Shown here piece by piece: positions 23,401 to 36,730 of a stretch of DNA of 64,000 nt. The notes under the pieces were generated by a model that did not search any database, was not told the origin of the DNA, and saw nothing but the letters and a program-made list of their open reading frames with translations. Source of the DNA: Lepeophtheirus salmonis (Eukaryota > Arthropoda > Copepoda > Siphonostomatoida > Caligidae). Position 1 is the first letter of the stretch, and each line of letters begins with the position of its first letter. The translations under genes were made by a program, and so were the position numbers. The stretch spans positions 33,015,896 to 33,079,895 of the forward strand of contig NC_052144.2 in NCBI RefSeq assembly GCF_016086655.4, in the 5' to 3' direction.

Positions 23401-26400
23401 TGACATTGGATTATAAGAGTAGAATCTATTTTAGACATAAAAAGCTAACTAGTTACTTAATCCAAAAGTTTGCATAGGTGAATATATATCTTCTTTGCAT
23501 TAGAAGAAGTAATATATACCACAAAGATACAAGGGTGATAATAATATACACAAGAAAAAACAAACAAAATGTAAGAAATTAAATTTTCTACAGTTATAAA
23601 CATATATATTATATATTCATGATGAGTGCTCTGAAAATTTTGTATTATATTTAATTAAAAAAAATAATTTACTTAGTTTTCAAACATTATTTTTTGTTCT
23701 CTCCATCCTACTTCTTATAATAACTATGCTATTCAAACTGGATTTATAATGGTAAACCAGCATTTTTAAATTTTTTGCGTAGCTAATTATTTAGTTATCT
23801 AATCATCCACAATTATGGAAAATATCAGAAGATTAAATTGTGGATTTTTTTATAGAAAAATTTTAAAATTCCCAATTGTATAGTAATTGAAAGAGAAACA
23901 ATGAAATAAAAAAACACTGGGTATTAAAATACTCATGTTATGAATGTGAAGAATTGGAGTACATATCAAATGTTATTTTCAAAACTGAGTAAAACATAAC
24001 TTAAAATGTGTAATATTATTATGAAACAAAATATACTTTACTTTTTTTTTTAAATTGATTATGGCCTTATTTTAGAGGAAGTTACTTGCTACACCCTGTA
24101 CATATAACGGGGGAATAACAATATATATCGAATATATATAAACAAAAAATGGAAAACTGCTCAATATAACAGCAATCACAACTCCCAGCTTAAACTTGAA
24201 CCTTTAACAGCTGAATTATTCACTTATTTATCCATGATGATGGACTTGTGCTGTGTCTTAGGGGTAAATGTTACTCTCTTTCCGTCTCTTTTCTTCTACC
24301 TTCATTCTTTGTTTCTATTATCCTCTCTTCATCCCTGCAACACGGTACCCTCCACTAATAGATATAAATGAAATACACCTATACATAAAAATAGTCATAA
24401 GACGTTGTTGATAATTGTAGGAGCTAATCCCCACAAATGATTAAAGCAACTAACGCCGTTCTGTACCAAATTAATCAAATCGCTGAAGAATGGCCCAAAT
24501 ATCTCATTCATAGTCCAAAATATGTTTTTTACAATACTTGTGAGGTACCTTTTAATTGATTTCTCTTTTTCATCAAAAAACATCTAATTAAATCTCCAGT
24601 TTATTAATTATCACTCAACAATATTTATAAAAAACAGGTATATTGTCTTCCTTAAAAATATTTAAGATTTAAAGCATCTACCTTTTAAATAGATGTAAGT
24701 ATGTAAATTAACTTTTATTAAAATATTTCCCAAATGAAAAAGAAAAGGAAAAAAAAGCAAATATAAACTTAATTAAATTAAAAAGTTTCCCGTTATATAT
24801 ATTTTTTTTTTTTCGAAAATTAAGGGGCTCATTTATTATTTATTGATGAAGTTATTTTTCCTTGATCGTTATCAAAGTTTCAGCGTAATTTTAGAAACCT
24901 ACATAACAACTTTATGAACACATAAACAAGGAAGTAAAATTTGGATTTATGTATTTTCATGAGGGGTGCAGTAGTGAACATCATTTTTTGAACGTAGTTA
25001 GCGAACTTATGTTCGACGTTAACCCAAATATTAAAAGAGTTATATTTCCGGATACATAGTTGACATAGACTTAACATTACGTAAATTAATCTTAACAACA
25101 TCAGATTTAGGCATTAAAAAGATATAATTTGGGATTATTGTAGTGAAAATATTATTATTACAATTTCAATAAAAACTTACATTATGCATTAATTACTTTT
25201 AACGAACTTTTAATACTAAAATGTGATCATTAACTTTGATTAGATGTAGTGAGATATATGGAATAACAGTAAAAATTACATTTGTAGCAATAAGTATACC
25301 TTTAATTGAAAGAAAAGGAAATAGACAGAGCAAAATAACAACTAAAAAGTGAAAAAATTAATCAAATTTACCAAACTTTGATTAAAGACTGCAAATTTTG
25401 CAAATAGTTCCTAGAAAATAAATTTGTATTCAAAAAAAGAGGTTGTTTTTCTTCTAAATATGTTTTAAGAGCTAATTAATTCTGTTTCCAATATAAAAAT
25501 CTAGTTTGAACAGATTTAAAGCAATTTTTAAGTGTAGAAAATCCCAGTTAACTAACGTAGGGGTAAAAATTAAAGTTTTACATATACTTGTCTTAACCTT
25601 CCATTTTGTTCCCTTTATAATCAAATTTACTGTTTAAAAGAAATTTGATTTTAATTGCTATTTTATGGAGGCTCTCACTTTTTAATGTTTACTCATAGTA
25701 AATAAAAAAAAAAGTTATCTTCTATTTTTTAAATCAAATAAATTTACCAAAAACTTCTTGCGTTGTCTGTAAGCATAAATAAATGTTATTTATTGATTTT
25801 GAAGTTTTAATATTACATTCCTTTAAACCTTCCACTAATGAACATACTTTTTCTAACGTGGTTAGTAAACTAGGTGAAAAAGAAACCCCTCCAAAATAAC
25901 GTATTTTAGTATATGATAAAGGGGTTAACAGTTATAATCATTTCGTCATTTAAATTTGGTATCATTTTTTTTCAACATCAACATGTCATGCGTAAATATC
26001 AATTAATTAATAAAATACTTTTATAAATATAAGTCATTGAAAAAATAATCCCAACAACTGCGTTTGTGACTTAACAAAATATAATTTGCTATCCAAATAA
26101 TAAAAACATGAAATTTTTTTGCAAATAAAAATTAGTATGAAATATTCATTACTTTGTGCAAATTTTGGGAATCCTATTAGTTTTGATATGGCTGCACGTA
26201 TTTTATAAAATTATAGCTACACTAGAACTATTTTTTAGCCACTCAGCCATCACATTGAAAAAAAGGAAAAATCATAAGGAACGTTTTTCAAGCTAATCAG
26301 TTTATTACTTTCATTAAACCTGGATTAAAAATTGCTTAAAATACGAATAAATTCTAAATAGGGCATTATCGAAATGAATAAGGAATTGCATATAATTTAA

Positions 26401-28745
26401 TTAGGATTAGGAGAATACCAAAAAGTATACGAGATAAAATGTAAATTTTGAGAAATAGGAAGCATTTTTATAAATCGTTGGGTGTAAAACATCTACAAAA
26501 CAAACCAATATTTGGAGCTTATTCTATTTCCAAAGAGTTCCAAAGAGTATTTCCTATTTGAGTTATAAATCAAAAAGTGAGTTGCGTCTTAAAAACCAAC
26601 TATAAAAATACGAAAGATTTGCAAATTTATTCAAAACCAAAAAGTTATTTCCCAAAAAAAAAGGTCAGTAAAATTGCACTTACTTTTTTCTTCAGGTCCA
26701 AAAAAAAATGAATTTTCAATGAAATATTGGATTTGTAGATAAAATAATGTGTGTAAAAATTTGTCTGAAAACCCTTTTGCATATAAATTTGAAATAAAAA
26801 TTTATGTTAACTTAAATATCTATTATTATCTGAGTAATTTTGCTCTTGTTATCACTATCTGCCAATTTTTAATTTTTAAGAATAAATACAGCAAAACAAT
26901 TCATTTTGTGCATAAAATTTTAGACATTAATACAATATTGTAGTATTTTTAATTTCCGAAATATTTTATCATTTAAAAGTAATTATACTAATCCAGAGTT
27001 GTTTTTCGACTTTAAAATTTTCAATTTTTTTGCAAGAACAAAAAATAAATTTGTTAGAATTGTGTTCCACTTTACGATATCAATAAATGTCATAAACTAC
27101 TTTTTTGCAAAATTTGTGTAGAATACTTGTTTATTTCTGTAATTTTCTTGCTGAATTTCCTGTTCCCTCTTTGGCCCGAGCAAAGTAGGGTAATCCTTTG
27201 CTAGTAAATTTATAAACATCAGTAAATAATGCAAAATGTACAATGTTAGATAAAAACTTTAAGAGCATGCCTTGCCTGCCGATTATCCTTTAAATATTAG
27301 TACCGATTGAGAGGGTCAAAGCTTAAAAATAACAAATTTACTATTTTAGTAGACAATTAGTGCCATCCTATTGTACATAGGTAAACAGGATATTAGGTTA
27401 ATTTGTTATTAATTTTCCTTTCTCAGGGTTTCATGATTAAATAAATAAAACAATGTATTTTCATTCAAGGTGCACCATTAGTGAAGGGTGTGGAAATAAG
27501 TTAGTCATACTAAATACATACAATCAAAATAATGAAAGGGTGGGTAATGAGGCGAAAACGAAGGAGAAAAAGGAAAAGCATGTTCCTTCATTAACATAAT
27601 GAAAAACTCTTTATTTAGTATAATTAATTGATAGTTCATACTAACAATATGAATGACTCATGATATTTGTATGTAAATATATCTTTCAGAACATTCTCCA
27701 TCCATTAAGACCATTCAACGGAACTCTATGAATGTAATGTATGGGAATGAGTGAATCTAGGGTGTTTTCCTCTTAACAACTTTGATTTATCAAAAAAAAA
27801 AATCAACAATAATAGTAACAGGAATAGAGGAAATATCCAATCATTATTTTTTTCCATTATCTATACTTAGTGAAGTCCTCTTTAAACTTTTTTTTGAGAA
27901 ATATTGAGAGTTTAATTACCTAAAATATGCATCTTGGTAAAACATGCCTTCAAGTTTTGAAAATCGACTTTTTATATAAAATTTTGATTTCTTCTTTAAC
28001 TTTCTTTCAAACAATGCAAAATATTATATTTTTTTAAACATTAGTAAATTATCTTTAAAAGATATTATTATCAACTTTTTGTGAAGTTATTCTCTTCTAT
28101 TCAAAATAGAGTTGGAGTGAAAGGTAATTTTGGAAAACTATTACTCATTGGGCAAATTATCTATCTGCATTACTTTAATTAATAAATACAGACTAATAAT
28201 TCAAAAACATTCATTAATCTATTATAGGCTTTGTGTTCTAATTTCTGAAATGATTTAAATTACCAAAGTGTCTTAACTAATGTTTAAAACTAAAATTTTA
28301 TTGATGAGACTCAATTTAGAACCGATATTGTTCTATTAATAAAATTTTCAACTTTTCACTGAGAGGATTCATATTGTCTTGCTAGTTCAAGTGCAGTTTT
28401 TGAACCCCTACAGAAAGATTAATTAATGACATTAATTTGTTCTAAAAATTGAAAATTATCCGTTGAAGATTTGTAGTTGGTTTTGAAGTTCCGCATATGT
28501 TAACGATGCTTTTTTAATCATTATTTTGAACGGGTTAAAATTGATTTGAAAGGAATAGCATCAGTAAAAAGTAATGCCAATATTTTATATAATATAACAA
28601 AAGTTGATCCTATCTAGTAGTATCCATTTTATTATTTTCAATTTTTCAACAGGAAAAATTAAACAAAGTGTTTTGTGAGAACATTTATCAAACAAAATTT
28701 TATGAAAATGATGCTTGGCACAACTTTTATTCAATATTTTAGCCC
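20494..28745. other. Long AT-rich gene desert
   Basis: No gene is supported over about 8 kb. Present are A-runs (for example about 23,020-23,035), short (TA)n runs and one lone mariner-like terminus: ACACCCTGTA at about 24,095-24,104, with no partner. Open frames such as 21,416-21,601 and 23,048-23,239 have no recognisable content and the lengths expected by chance. No tRNA or rRNA gene was recognised. Confidence 0.55.
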
Positions 28746-28751
28746 TCAGCT

Positions 28752-29287
28752 CTAATAAGTGCATTCAATACGAGGCTTAAATCCCGTGAAAACCTTGGTC
28801 CACTCCTTCTTTATGCGAGCCTCTAGAGACCAGACACTCCTGTGAGGAGTAGCACGTGTCTGGAGAGGAGGACGGACACATGTTGAGGTTCCCCAGTCCT
28901 GATAGTTGTCTCTCAGGAAGGTCTGGGTCTTAGCGGTGCGATGAGAACAGCTCCTTTTGAGTGAAAACAAAGTTGTCCCCGAACTTTTATATGGCTCAAA
29001 GTAGGATTTTCTCATCCAAAACTTTGGTGTAATCATCTGCATAGAGCCACTCCTTCCTCTTTACAAAAATGGGAGGGTTAATTACACAACGGCAGAGACC
29101 ATGGTTTTAGCTGGATTTGTTTTCTGAAGACATGTTTCACTGAAGCTGAGACGTTGTCTGGATATTCTGTTTTGATGTTGAGGCTATTTTACTTATTCAC
29201 AGTGGCATCAACAGTGAAAAATTTTCATCGGAAAACTATTTCAGCTGGCTCTGTTCAGGGTTAAGATCTCTTGTTGTGTTCCTCCAT
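28752..29287 (-). pseudogene. Remnant Tc1/mariner-superfamily transposase, heavily deleted
   Basis: On the minus strand a start, MEEHNKRS, at 29,287 is soon followed by VFSDEN and, one frame over, FFTVDATVNK, the first catalytic Asp region. The whole DNA-binding domain is therefore missing between them. Further on come EYPDNVSASVKHVF and then HRTAKTQTFLRDNYQDWGTS, downstream of where the second Asp should be. The sequence ends with HRSVWSLEARIKKEWTKV and a stop at 28,752-28,754. The third-Asp PDLNPLD motif is not recognisable. Deletions, frameshifts and stops show an old dead copy. Confidence 0.72.
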
Positions 29288-29345
29288 AATTTTTGTAAAA
29301 ATGTTATTTGGGATTTAAAATAAGGAAATGTTTGCAAAAATTACA

Positions 29346-29374
29346 GAGGAGCACAACTGGATATGATCACCCTG
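29346..29374 (-). repeat. Left-type terminal repeat of the 28.7 kb element
   Basis: Read on the minus strand from 29,374 the sequence is CAGGGTGATCATATCCAGTT, preceded by TA (29,375-29,376). This is the expected form of a mariner-superfamily terminus, about 90 bp upstream of the remnant transposase start. The opposite end near 28,700 was not found. Confidence 0.6.
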
Positions 29375-29376
29375 TA

Positions 29377-32300
29377 TTATAGAAAATATTTTTTTTTATG
29401 AGTCGTACAATTTTACAAAGAAATTGAATATAGACCTCACATAATTATTTACTGCTATAAAGATTATCAAAAGGAAAAAAAATTTAAATTTTTCAATTAA
29501 CTCGCCTACTTTTGAAAAATTAAAAAAAATATATATATTTTTACAAAGTTTAGTATTAATAAGATGTTGATTTTTATTTTTTTTGTTATTAGGCTAAATT
29601 AGGAAAAGATACATATTTATATAAAGTTCAAATATAAATATAATTAAATTAATTTCCAAATATAGTGATTTATATATCCAAAGTGATTATATGTGCTGTT
29701 ATATGTACGTCATCTTTTTATTGAAAATTTATCCATTACTTTTATATTTCTGAATACAAAAAGATACTAAAATCAAAGAAGTAGTTAACGTTTAGTTCTA
29801 TAAAAATCCTACTTTTTAAAATAATTATAATATAGAGAAGTACATAAAGGTTAATCATATTCTACTTGAAGTAAGAAATATTAAAATTTTGTTGAGATGT
29901 ACCCTGTATATATGACATGACAATCTTTTTCGTTTGAATTACCAAAGGGCCTTTATATTATTCTTTATATTAAAATATAGTATATATTACCAGATTTTTT
30001 AGTCAGGGATAATTTATGTAAGCTTTTTTATCCTTTTTATACATTTGAATTAAAATAAAATCCACTTATTTATGTATTCAGATAAATATACTTTAAAATT
30101 AAAATAAATTCTTAAGAAAACGCAAAAAAATGAAGAAGAATGAAAATGCTAGCGGCAATTTATTTTATTAAATTTTTATATTCTAAAACTATGACAGAGA
30201 GAAGGTTGAAATGAATTGCTTACAAACAAGGAGGTTCTGTTCTTTTGAAAGTATTATGTAAAGAACATATGTTTTGATTCAATTGAAAGTCAAAAACGCT
30301 ACCATATGATATGATGAAATAAGAAGAATATGGTAGATAGATTGTAGAACTTCCATAGTTACTACGTTGCAAAAAGATGATGTATTAAGAGTACTGATTC
30401 AGTAAACTTTGCTAATAACAAATATAACTAAATCCATTAATATTTAGAATTAACTTAAAAAAATATAAGTAAACAAATCTATTAGTATATACTTATCCAT
30501 ATAATCTATTTGCCATGTAAAAGTATTAGCTTGTACAAACAATAAGCAACGAATAAGATGAATCATTATTTGAATATTTTTGATTAATTATGATGAGGAT
30601 AATTCAAAATGTGAATATCTCTCAGAGTAGTACTATTCTTAAATACATCATTTGAACTTACAAAATTTAAATAAAAAGATTACTAAATTATTATAGATAG
30701 AAATATAGAAATGGTAGATTGCACCATTGTCTTACAAATAACAGATAAAATTTGTATAAAAATATTTTAAATACAAATAGTTCAATGGTCTTTAATTTAT
30801 CTACTAACTTACAATTTTCCCTGACTTATTTTAATTAAATACATTAAACTGTATCAAGGAATCAAAAATTCATATACTTTGGGTCTCAACATTCAAAAAG
30901 TGCAAAATAAGAGCTAGTACTCAAATAACCGTCTTGAATGATTGGAATTAGGCTTAAAAAATATTTATATACATCATTTTAATTTTTAGGAAGCACAAAA
31001 TCTTAAACATTGTTTTACTGACTTTATTGGAAAAAAGTGTGTTTTTTTTCGCACAAAAACATTTTTTGGGCAAAGACAAAAAGGTCCTGTCAGAATGTAT
31101 TTGTGTGTAAGTTTGTATGTTCCCTATTAACGTTATTAAAGATATCTAGAATCGTGATATTACTGCTTATTATTTTTACAGGGTTAAGGGTACTGAAACT
31201 CAACTGAATTAACACCCCTGTTATTAATTCATATATTTTTGTAATGCTCTTTGAAATAAGGACAATATTTTTTTTTTTTTTGTGATTTACAAATAAAGTA
31301 AATTCCCTATTTTTATCACAAAGTTTGTCTCTAAATTTGCAAAAAGTTTACAAAGATCTTAGCTGAAACTGCCTTACAAAAACATTGTTATGCGTTTCCA
31401 TATATATAATTTGTACATCTTTTAATCTTTATACATAATTTATGTTTCTTTGCAACCAGTTTATTTTAGTAGCAGGTACTCAATGTATTGATAAACTTTT
31501 ATTTAATATGTATACATATTTTAATGGAGCTGCCATAACGTCAATCATATTTGTTCATAAGATACGTTAATCAATAAGACATTTTAAGTTGACTTGCTTT
31601 CAAAAATTAATTTAAATACGGTTAACATCCGAAAAATATGAATTAGTTTGCGAAATTTTTTTGTAATTTCATATGTATTTGTTGATTGGATGCAAAAAGC
31701 AGATTTAGAAAAAAAACTTAAAGTGTTTTTAAATATAAAAATAGCCTCAAATCTTAAAAAAGTGATAAAGAAATAGATCTACAGAGTGGTAACCCAAAAT
31801 TTGCATAAGTATGACTAAATTACAAAAAATGTGATTTTTATAAAAATCAAGGAAAAAAAAACTCATGCTGGAATTGGTGAAAAGAATGGGGTTCCCTCTA
31901 TGTATATCATACTAATTATAAGAAATATACCATTGTAATTAGCAAGGGATACAGTGTATAAGTTTGCCCGCACGTCATACTTTTTTTTCATATCAAACTT
32001 GGAGACAGCGACAGCGAAAAAGTTGCAACTTACTTATAGAAACCTTTCAATAATAAAGAAATAACTTCGTTAAATGAAGCGACGCAAAAAATATATTATT
32101 GAAGTATGATAGGAGAGACTATGAGTTGATCTGTGGATTGAAGATGAGACTTAAGGAGATTACATTTCATTATGTAATATACTAGGATTATTTCAACGAT
32201 GTGATCTCCTCCAGCCTGTTTCCTCAGTCTATGGATCCATTCTTTTCTCTCCCCTCCCCCTTATATACAGATATATTAAAATATTTAATATAAATTTTTC

Positions 32301-34734
32301 TTGGAAACAATTACTCATTACAAAATTAAATAAGAATTTGAAAGTGTATTTACTTAGTTTGTAAAGTAATCCCATTGAATTCAATGAACTTACTATGATT
32401 CTGGAATTGTGGCATTTATTACCATTTAACCATTGGAGTATTCGTTATAAAAAAGCTGCTATGTTTTAGCAAATATAATTTGGATTTCCATTTATTTGTA
32501 TGTTTAAAAAAAAACCAATTCATCAAAATGTTTAATTTAAATAACACTGATGAAATAAGCAAAAAAATAATCTCTAAATGAATCAAAGAGACTTTTTTTT
32601 CTTCATCCCCTTTACCTACAAAGTAGTAAAAAAAATGAAAAGAGATGACTCATTTCTCTACAATCCTTTAAAGAGATTAAAATATTCATTTTTTGAATGA
32701 GGATTGCACACTCGAGCAAAATAATGAAAGAAATGGTTGGACCAAAATTAAATTAAAAAAACTTTTCATTTAAAAAATACATGCGTAGTTATTTTTATTT
32801 TATCCCTCGCAGATTTGATCTCCGTTGAAGTAGAACTAAATGTTTATATTGGATTTTTTAGCTTCATAGAACTTTTATGTTGTTTGTTGTACATGAAGCT
32901 CATATGAAGGAATAAAATAATATGTTTAGTGTGTCTTCTCTCATTTTTAAATTAAATAAAGTGTGCCTTGGATGTTTTTATAATCAAATTAATATATGTA
33001 AAAATGTCATTTAACGGCTTTTTCACCAACCCCTCAAAATTCGTTTTAATTAAATATACGTATAATTTTTAATACAACAAAGCGAAGTAAAATATTTGCA
33101 TTTGAATGTTCAGATTTCCAAATATATGGAGGATTTATTTGTTGTTACCACATAAAAAAAAACACTAATATATTTTTTTAAATTCATATAAACATTTAGT
33201 CCACTAACCCTTTGCAACAAAATGAAGGTCTTAGAACGCCCACAGGCGTGAAACCCACATTTATTATTTTTATTTAAGCCGTAAAACATAAAAATGACTA
33301 TTAAAACCTTTAACCTTAAAAACTTTGCCCTTTAAAGTTTTTTTATCAAGTTTACTTTATCTTGATTACAATAAATAAAAAGTGTTATAACCACAAGAAA
33401 GAAAAGAGACACATGAACCACCTTACTTAGAAGATTTTATTTTTTCTTCAAGTGCTTGATATCCTGTCTTAAGTTTTAGAATAGACCTTACATTTCAATT
33501 TTTTTAAATTCCCTTAAAAAAGGTTGTTTTTGTTTGATTTTTGGTCACTTTTGTTTTAATATTTATTAAGAAAATGATATAAAATAAGCTGGTTAGTTTG
33601 TATTGAATATAGATTACAATAATATTTTGAAGGAAAAATTGAATTGTAATCAAGGCTTGGTTTGAACGTTTGAATAGTCATTTTTGTGTTGTACGGCTTA
33701 AATAACATTAATAAATATAGGCTTCAGCATGCAGCCAATATGCTGTTGCCTGGTGTATTTTATAAGATTGATTTGAGTCAATTATAGATCTTGTATTCAA
33801 ATATTTATTGAAATTAAATCATTGGTTGAAAATATAATTCTACTGTTTAAATTTGATGTGAATTTTATTTTTTTAAATATAGCAAAAGTACTCTCAGCAT
33901 ATACAACTGCATGAAACAATTACTTTTAGTGTTGATATTTCAAAAATTATGTAATATTAATTTAATTATTCAAAATTATTAAAAATAAATTATTAACTAA
34001 CATAATTAATTGTTTTACGTAGAAGATAATGCATCTTTCTCGTTAATATTGGAAAAAAACTAACATTAATTAATATATATATATATGTTAACGTGAAAGA
34101 AGCGTTGATGTAGATGTCCGAAAGTTGAATAAACCATCATTCACTACGACAACATTTTACGAGCATTCTTCGGATATAATATACTTGAAAACATTTAAAC
34201 TCATTATTTATATTTTAATATTTGACATATTCACAATTTTTATTCTATTTTTATCCACATATTATCATTGCTTGAATTGCAAATAAAAAGCACAAGTATG
34301 ATATGTTTATTCCTACTAAATATATATGTATATATTCAAATGTTCAGTCAGTAGAGAAAGACAATTGGCATAAATAAAATATAAACAAAAGTGTTCTGGA
34401 GTAATTATATACATTTATTAGGTGAGAGTGAGGCTAGATGGTAATTTTATTGGCATATTACGCAGCTTTCCCACGTGCTTATTGAAATTTGAATTATTTT
34501 ATTGAAAATTTCAAAACAATTTAAAACTTTCGGCACCAATTTAATTACAAATTTAATGGTATCTAGGCTGTATGATGTCAGTAATTTTTTTCTCCAACTT
34601 GTCCCGTAGTAAAGAGGATTGATTAATAATAATAAAAATTTAATTACATAATTTAATAAACATATAGAGAGGAAGGACCCAAGATTTGCATTGGCATGAC
34701 TAAATTATGAAAAACTTGAGTACGGAAACAAGAA
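29377..34734. other. Long AT-rich gene desert
   Basis: No gene is supported over about 5.4 kb. A lone TACCCTGTATATA near 29,900 resembles a mariner terminus next to TA but has no partner. A (TA)n run lies near 34,070-34,086. Confidence 0.55.
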
Positions 34735-35060
34735 TAAACAAACTTGACACACGGGCAAACATATTACGAGATCTTCACGATATAGGCCGGATACATAGCG
34801 TACGACAATGTCCTGATGGCAGCTTGGAGCGAATCTCAATTTGGATTAGAATTGCGGCGAAATATTTCTCCAAAAAGCTCTAAGCTATAAAGTCTAGAGG
34901 GTTGAGCTCATACTGGACTGAAGTCAGAAGTCAGCCAAATCGCATCTGCATAAGCTTTTGTTCTTTTTGCCTGAATGAGGGCTCTGATGGACTGCTTGAG
35001 GTTTTGGGAAGTCAGGACTTCATTATTCTCGGTACAGACATTAGCACCGAGGAATTACCA
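34735..35060 (-). pseudogene. C-terminal remnant of a DD37D-type transposase
   Basis: On the minus strand the reading ELNPLDF at about 34,885-34,905 matches the third-Asp signature (SPDLNPLDF). It is followed after a frame break by the C-terminal AAIRTLSYAMYPAYIVKI, equivalent to the conserved helix after the catalytic core. Upstream sequence to about 35,060 (LKQSIRALIQAKRT) is uncertain. The plus-strand open frame at 34,902-35,144 is its antisense shadow. No terminal repeats were identified. Confidence 0.6.
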
Positions 35061-35235
35061 CAAGCTGTCCTTTCTGTTGTTACTACCACATTTATATACT
35101 TAGAGACTTGGGATAAAATCAAAACTTGTTTATTTTTATTTTAGGTGTCTTTTGGTTTAGTAATAAAATGATTCAGGAATAAAATTTGAATAAATGCAAC
35201 TGCATTTTTTTTTGTCCCCCACAGTAAAGTGCATA

Positions 35236-35813
35236 TGTGGCCTGTCAACACTAAAGAAAGCTAATATGATTGTTCTAAACATTGAGAGTAGATTACATTT
35301 CGTATTCATCGTCGTGAATCGTCAATTTCTATCACCAATTTATTCGTATTAACCCTGTGGAGGCGCTGTAAATTTAACTTGATGCACTAAAAATTGATCA
35401 TTACAATAAAAGTATAAGAAGTTGAGATTCTTTATTTGAAAAGATGCAATATTACCAGTTAGAATATTCGTATCTTATTTCAAATAAAAGTTGTAATCAA
35501 TAAATAAAAATTTTGTGATGGAACAATGGAGCTCAAAGAAGAGCTAGCTTGAGAGAATTTATTCTTTTTTTAACTCAATATTCGTAGGTTTGCGTCTCAG
35601 TCGTTTCTAGAGAAGGAAATATACTTAATGTATATAGACTTCAAAGAGAATTCCTAAGTCAGACGGAGTAAATGTAATAAAAGTTATTGTGCACCTTAAT
35701 CATCCTATAGTTAAGTACAATCATTTTAATTAACTCATGTATGTCTATAGAATATTGGATCTATAAAGTAAAATAATGATTTTAGATTTTTTGTGTTTGT
35801 TGTACAGTAAGAA
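35236..35813. mobile_element. GTCAACA-type MITE family, copy near 35.2 kb
   Basis: The left end, ATGTGGCCTGTCAACA, matches the ends of copies at 39.2, 40.5, 46.5 and 51.9 kb. A 90-base block at about 35,586-35,675 (containing TTTGCGTCTCAGTCGTT and GACTTCAAAGAGAATTCCTA) is shared with 46,347-46,440 at the same distance from the left end. An inverted right end is plausible at about 35,795-35,813 (TTTGTTGTACAGTAAG) but weaker. There is no coding capacity. The element class and target duplication are not established. Confidence 0.55.
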
Positions 35814-35875
35814 ATCTGTTATATTTCAGCACTGGATGTACTCACCCCTCTCAAATAGCTTCTGTTAATGCCACT

Positions 35876-36001
35876 TTAATAAGGAGTAATTCCAGAAAAA
35901 TGCGGAGTGTATTCTTCACAAACTTCCCAGAAATTGAAGTAACCAAACTTGCCCATCTCTTTCTTACGTACATTTGTTATGGATTGAAATGAATTAAACA
36001 T
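35876..36001 (-). other. Short coding-like open frame, unidentified
   Basis: A 41-codon frame on the minus strand begins MFNSFQSITNVRKKEMGKFG, continues YFNFWEVCEEYTPHFSGITP and ends at a TAA at 35,876-35,878. Its aromatic- and charge-rich composition and local base balance look more protein-like than the flanks. There is no recognised domain, no upstream splice acceptor was identified, and the length is within chance. It could be an exon, a transposon fragment or noise. Confidence 0.2.
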
Positions 36002-36589
36002 GGTGTCCCAATTTTAATATCCTCCATAAATTATATTTTCAAATATATTTGATTCTGTCAAATTATTATTGGTATTTTATTTCTATATTTTTTCTCATTT
36101 TATTTTCGTATAGAAAGAAATAAAAATACTATTATCAAAAATAAAAAATTATTTAAAGAATTTGGAGTCTATAGAAAGCTATAAGAAGGGAAGAAAGTTT
36201 GATTTTTTTATTCATATATAAATCCATCCGTTTATGTTCATATATACATACATATATAGTGTATGTCAAAATTTATTTAGTTCCTATTCAATTGGCATAG
36301 TTCAATGCTTTTCTGCTTTATATAAAGTATAAGTAAATAAAAGTGTAAAAAACTAAGTATCTTCTAAATATGTTAAATCTGACATATTAAATGAACTTGA
36401 GAAAAAAATGAAGGGATTCGAACAAACGAGGGCAAGAATAGTTTTTTATATAACTGTATCTACCTCTATGAATGTAATATTTATAACAGTAGTTTTATTT
36501 TGTTTAATTCATCAATAGGAGGAAAATAACTGCAAAACTTCAAGAAGGGAATATTAGTAGTGATGAAAATCTGGTGTATTTTTTAGCTT

Positions 36590-36730
36590 GCCCGTTTTTT
36601 TAAATTGGTCATCTGAAAAATGAATTTAAAATTCCTGAGCTGTTGTCATTATTACTGATATCTCCACCCTCGTTTCAGCTGATTTCAGTTGATCTAATTA
36701 AACTTCAAGACAGATATCTGCTATATTCCA
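36590..36730 (+). repeat. Dispersed repeat family B, copy 2
   Basis: The segment shares in order AAATTGGTCATCTGAA, a TTCCTGAGCTGTTGTCATTAT block, CAGCTGATTTCAG and TGATCTAATTAAA with 55,965-56,345. In this copy the blocks are contiguous, so it shows the compact arrangement that is interrupted in the 56 kb copy. Confidence 0.55.

Noticed and set aside
29885..29912. Lone TACCCTGTATATA as an element end
   Set aside because: It has the form of a mariner terminus but no inverted partner or transposase remnant nearby, so it was not annotated as an element.
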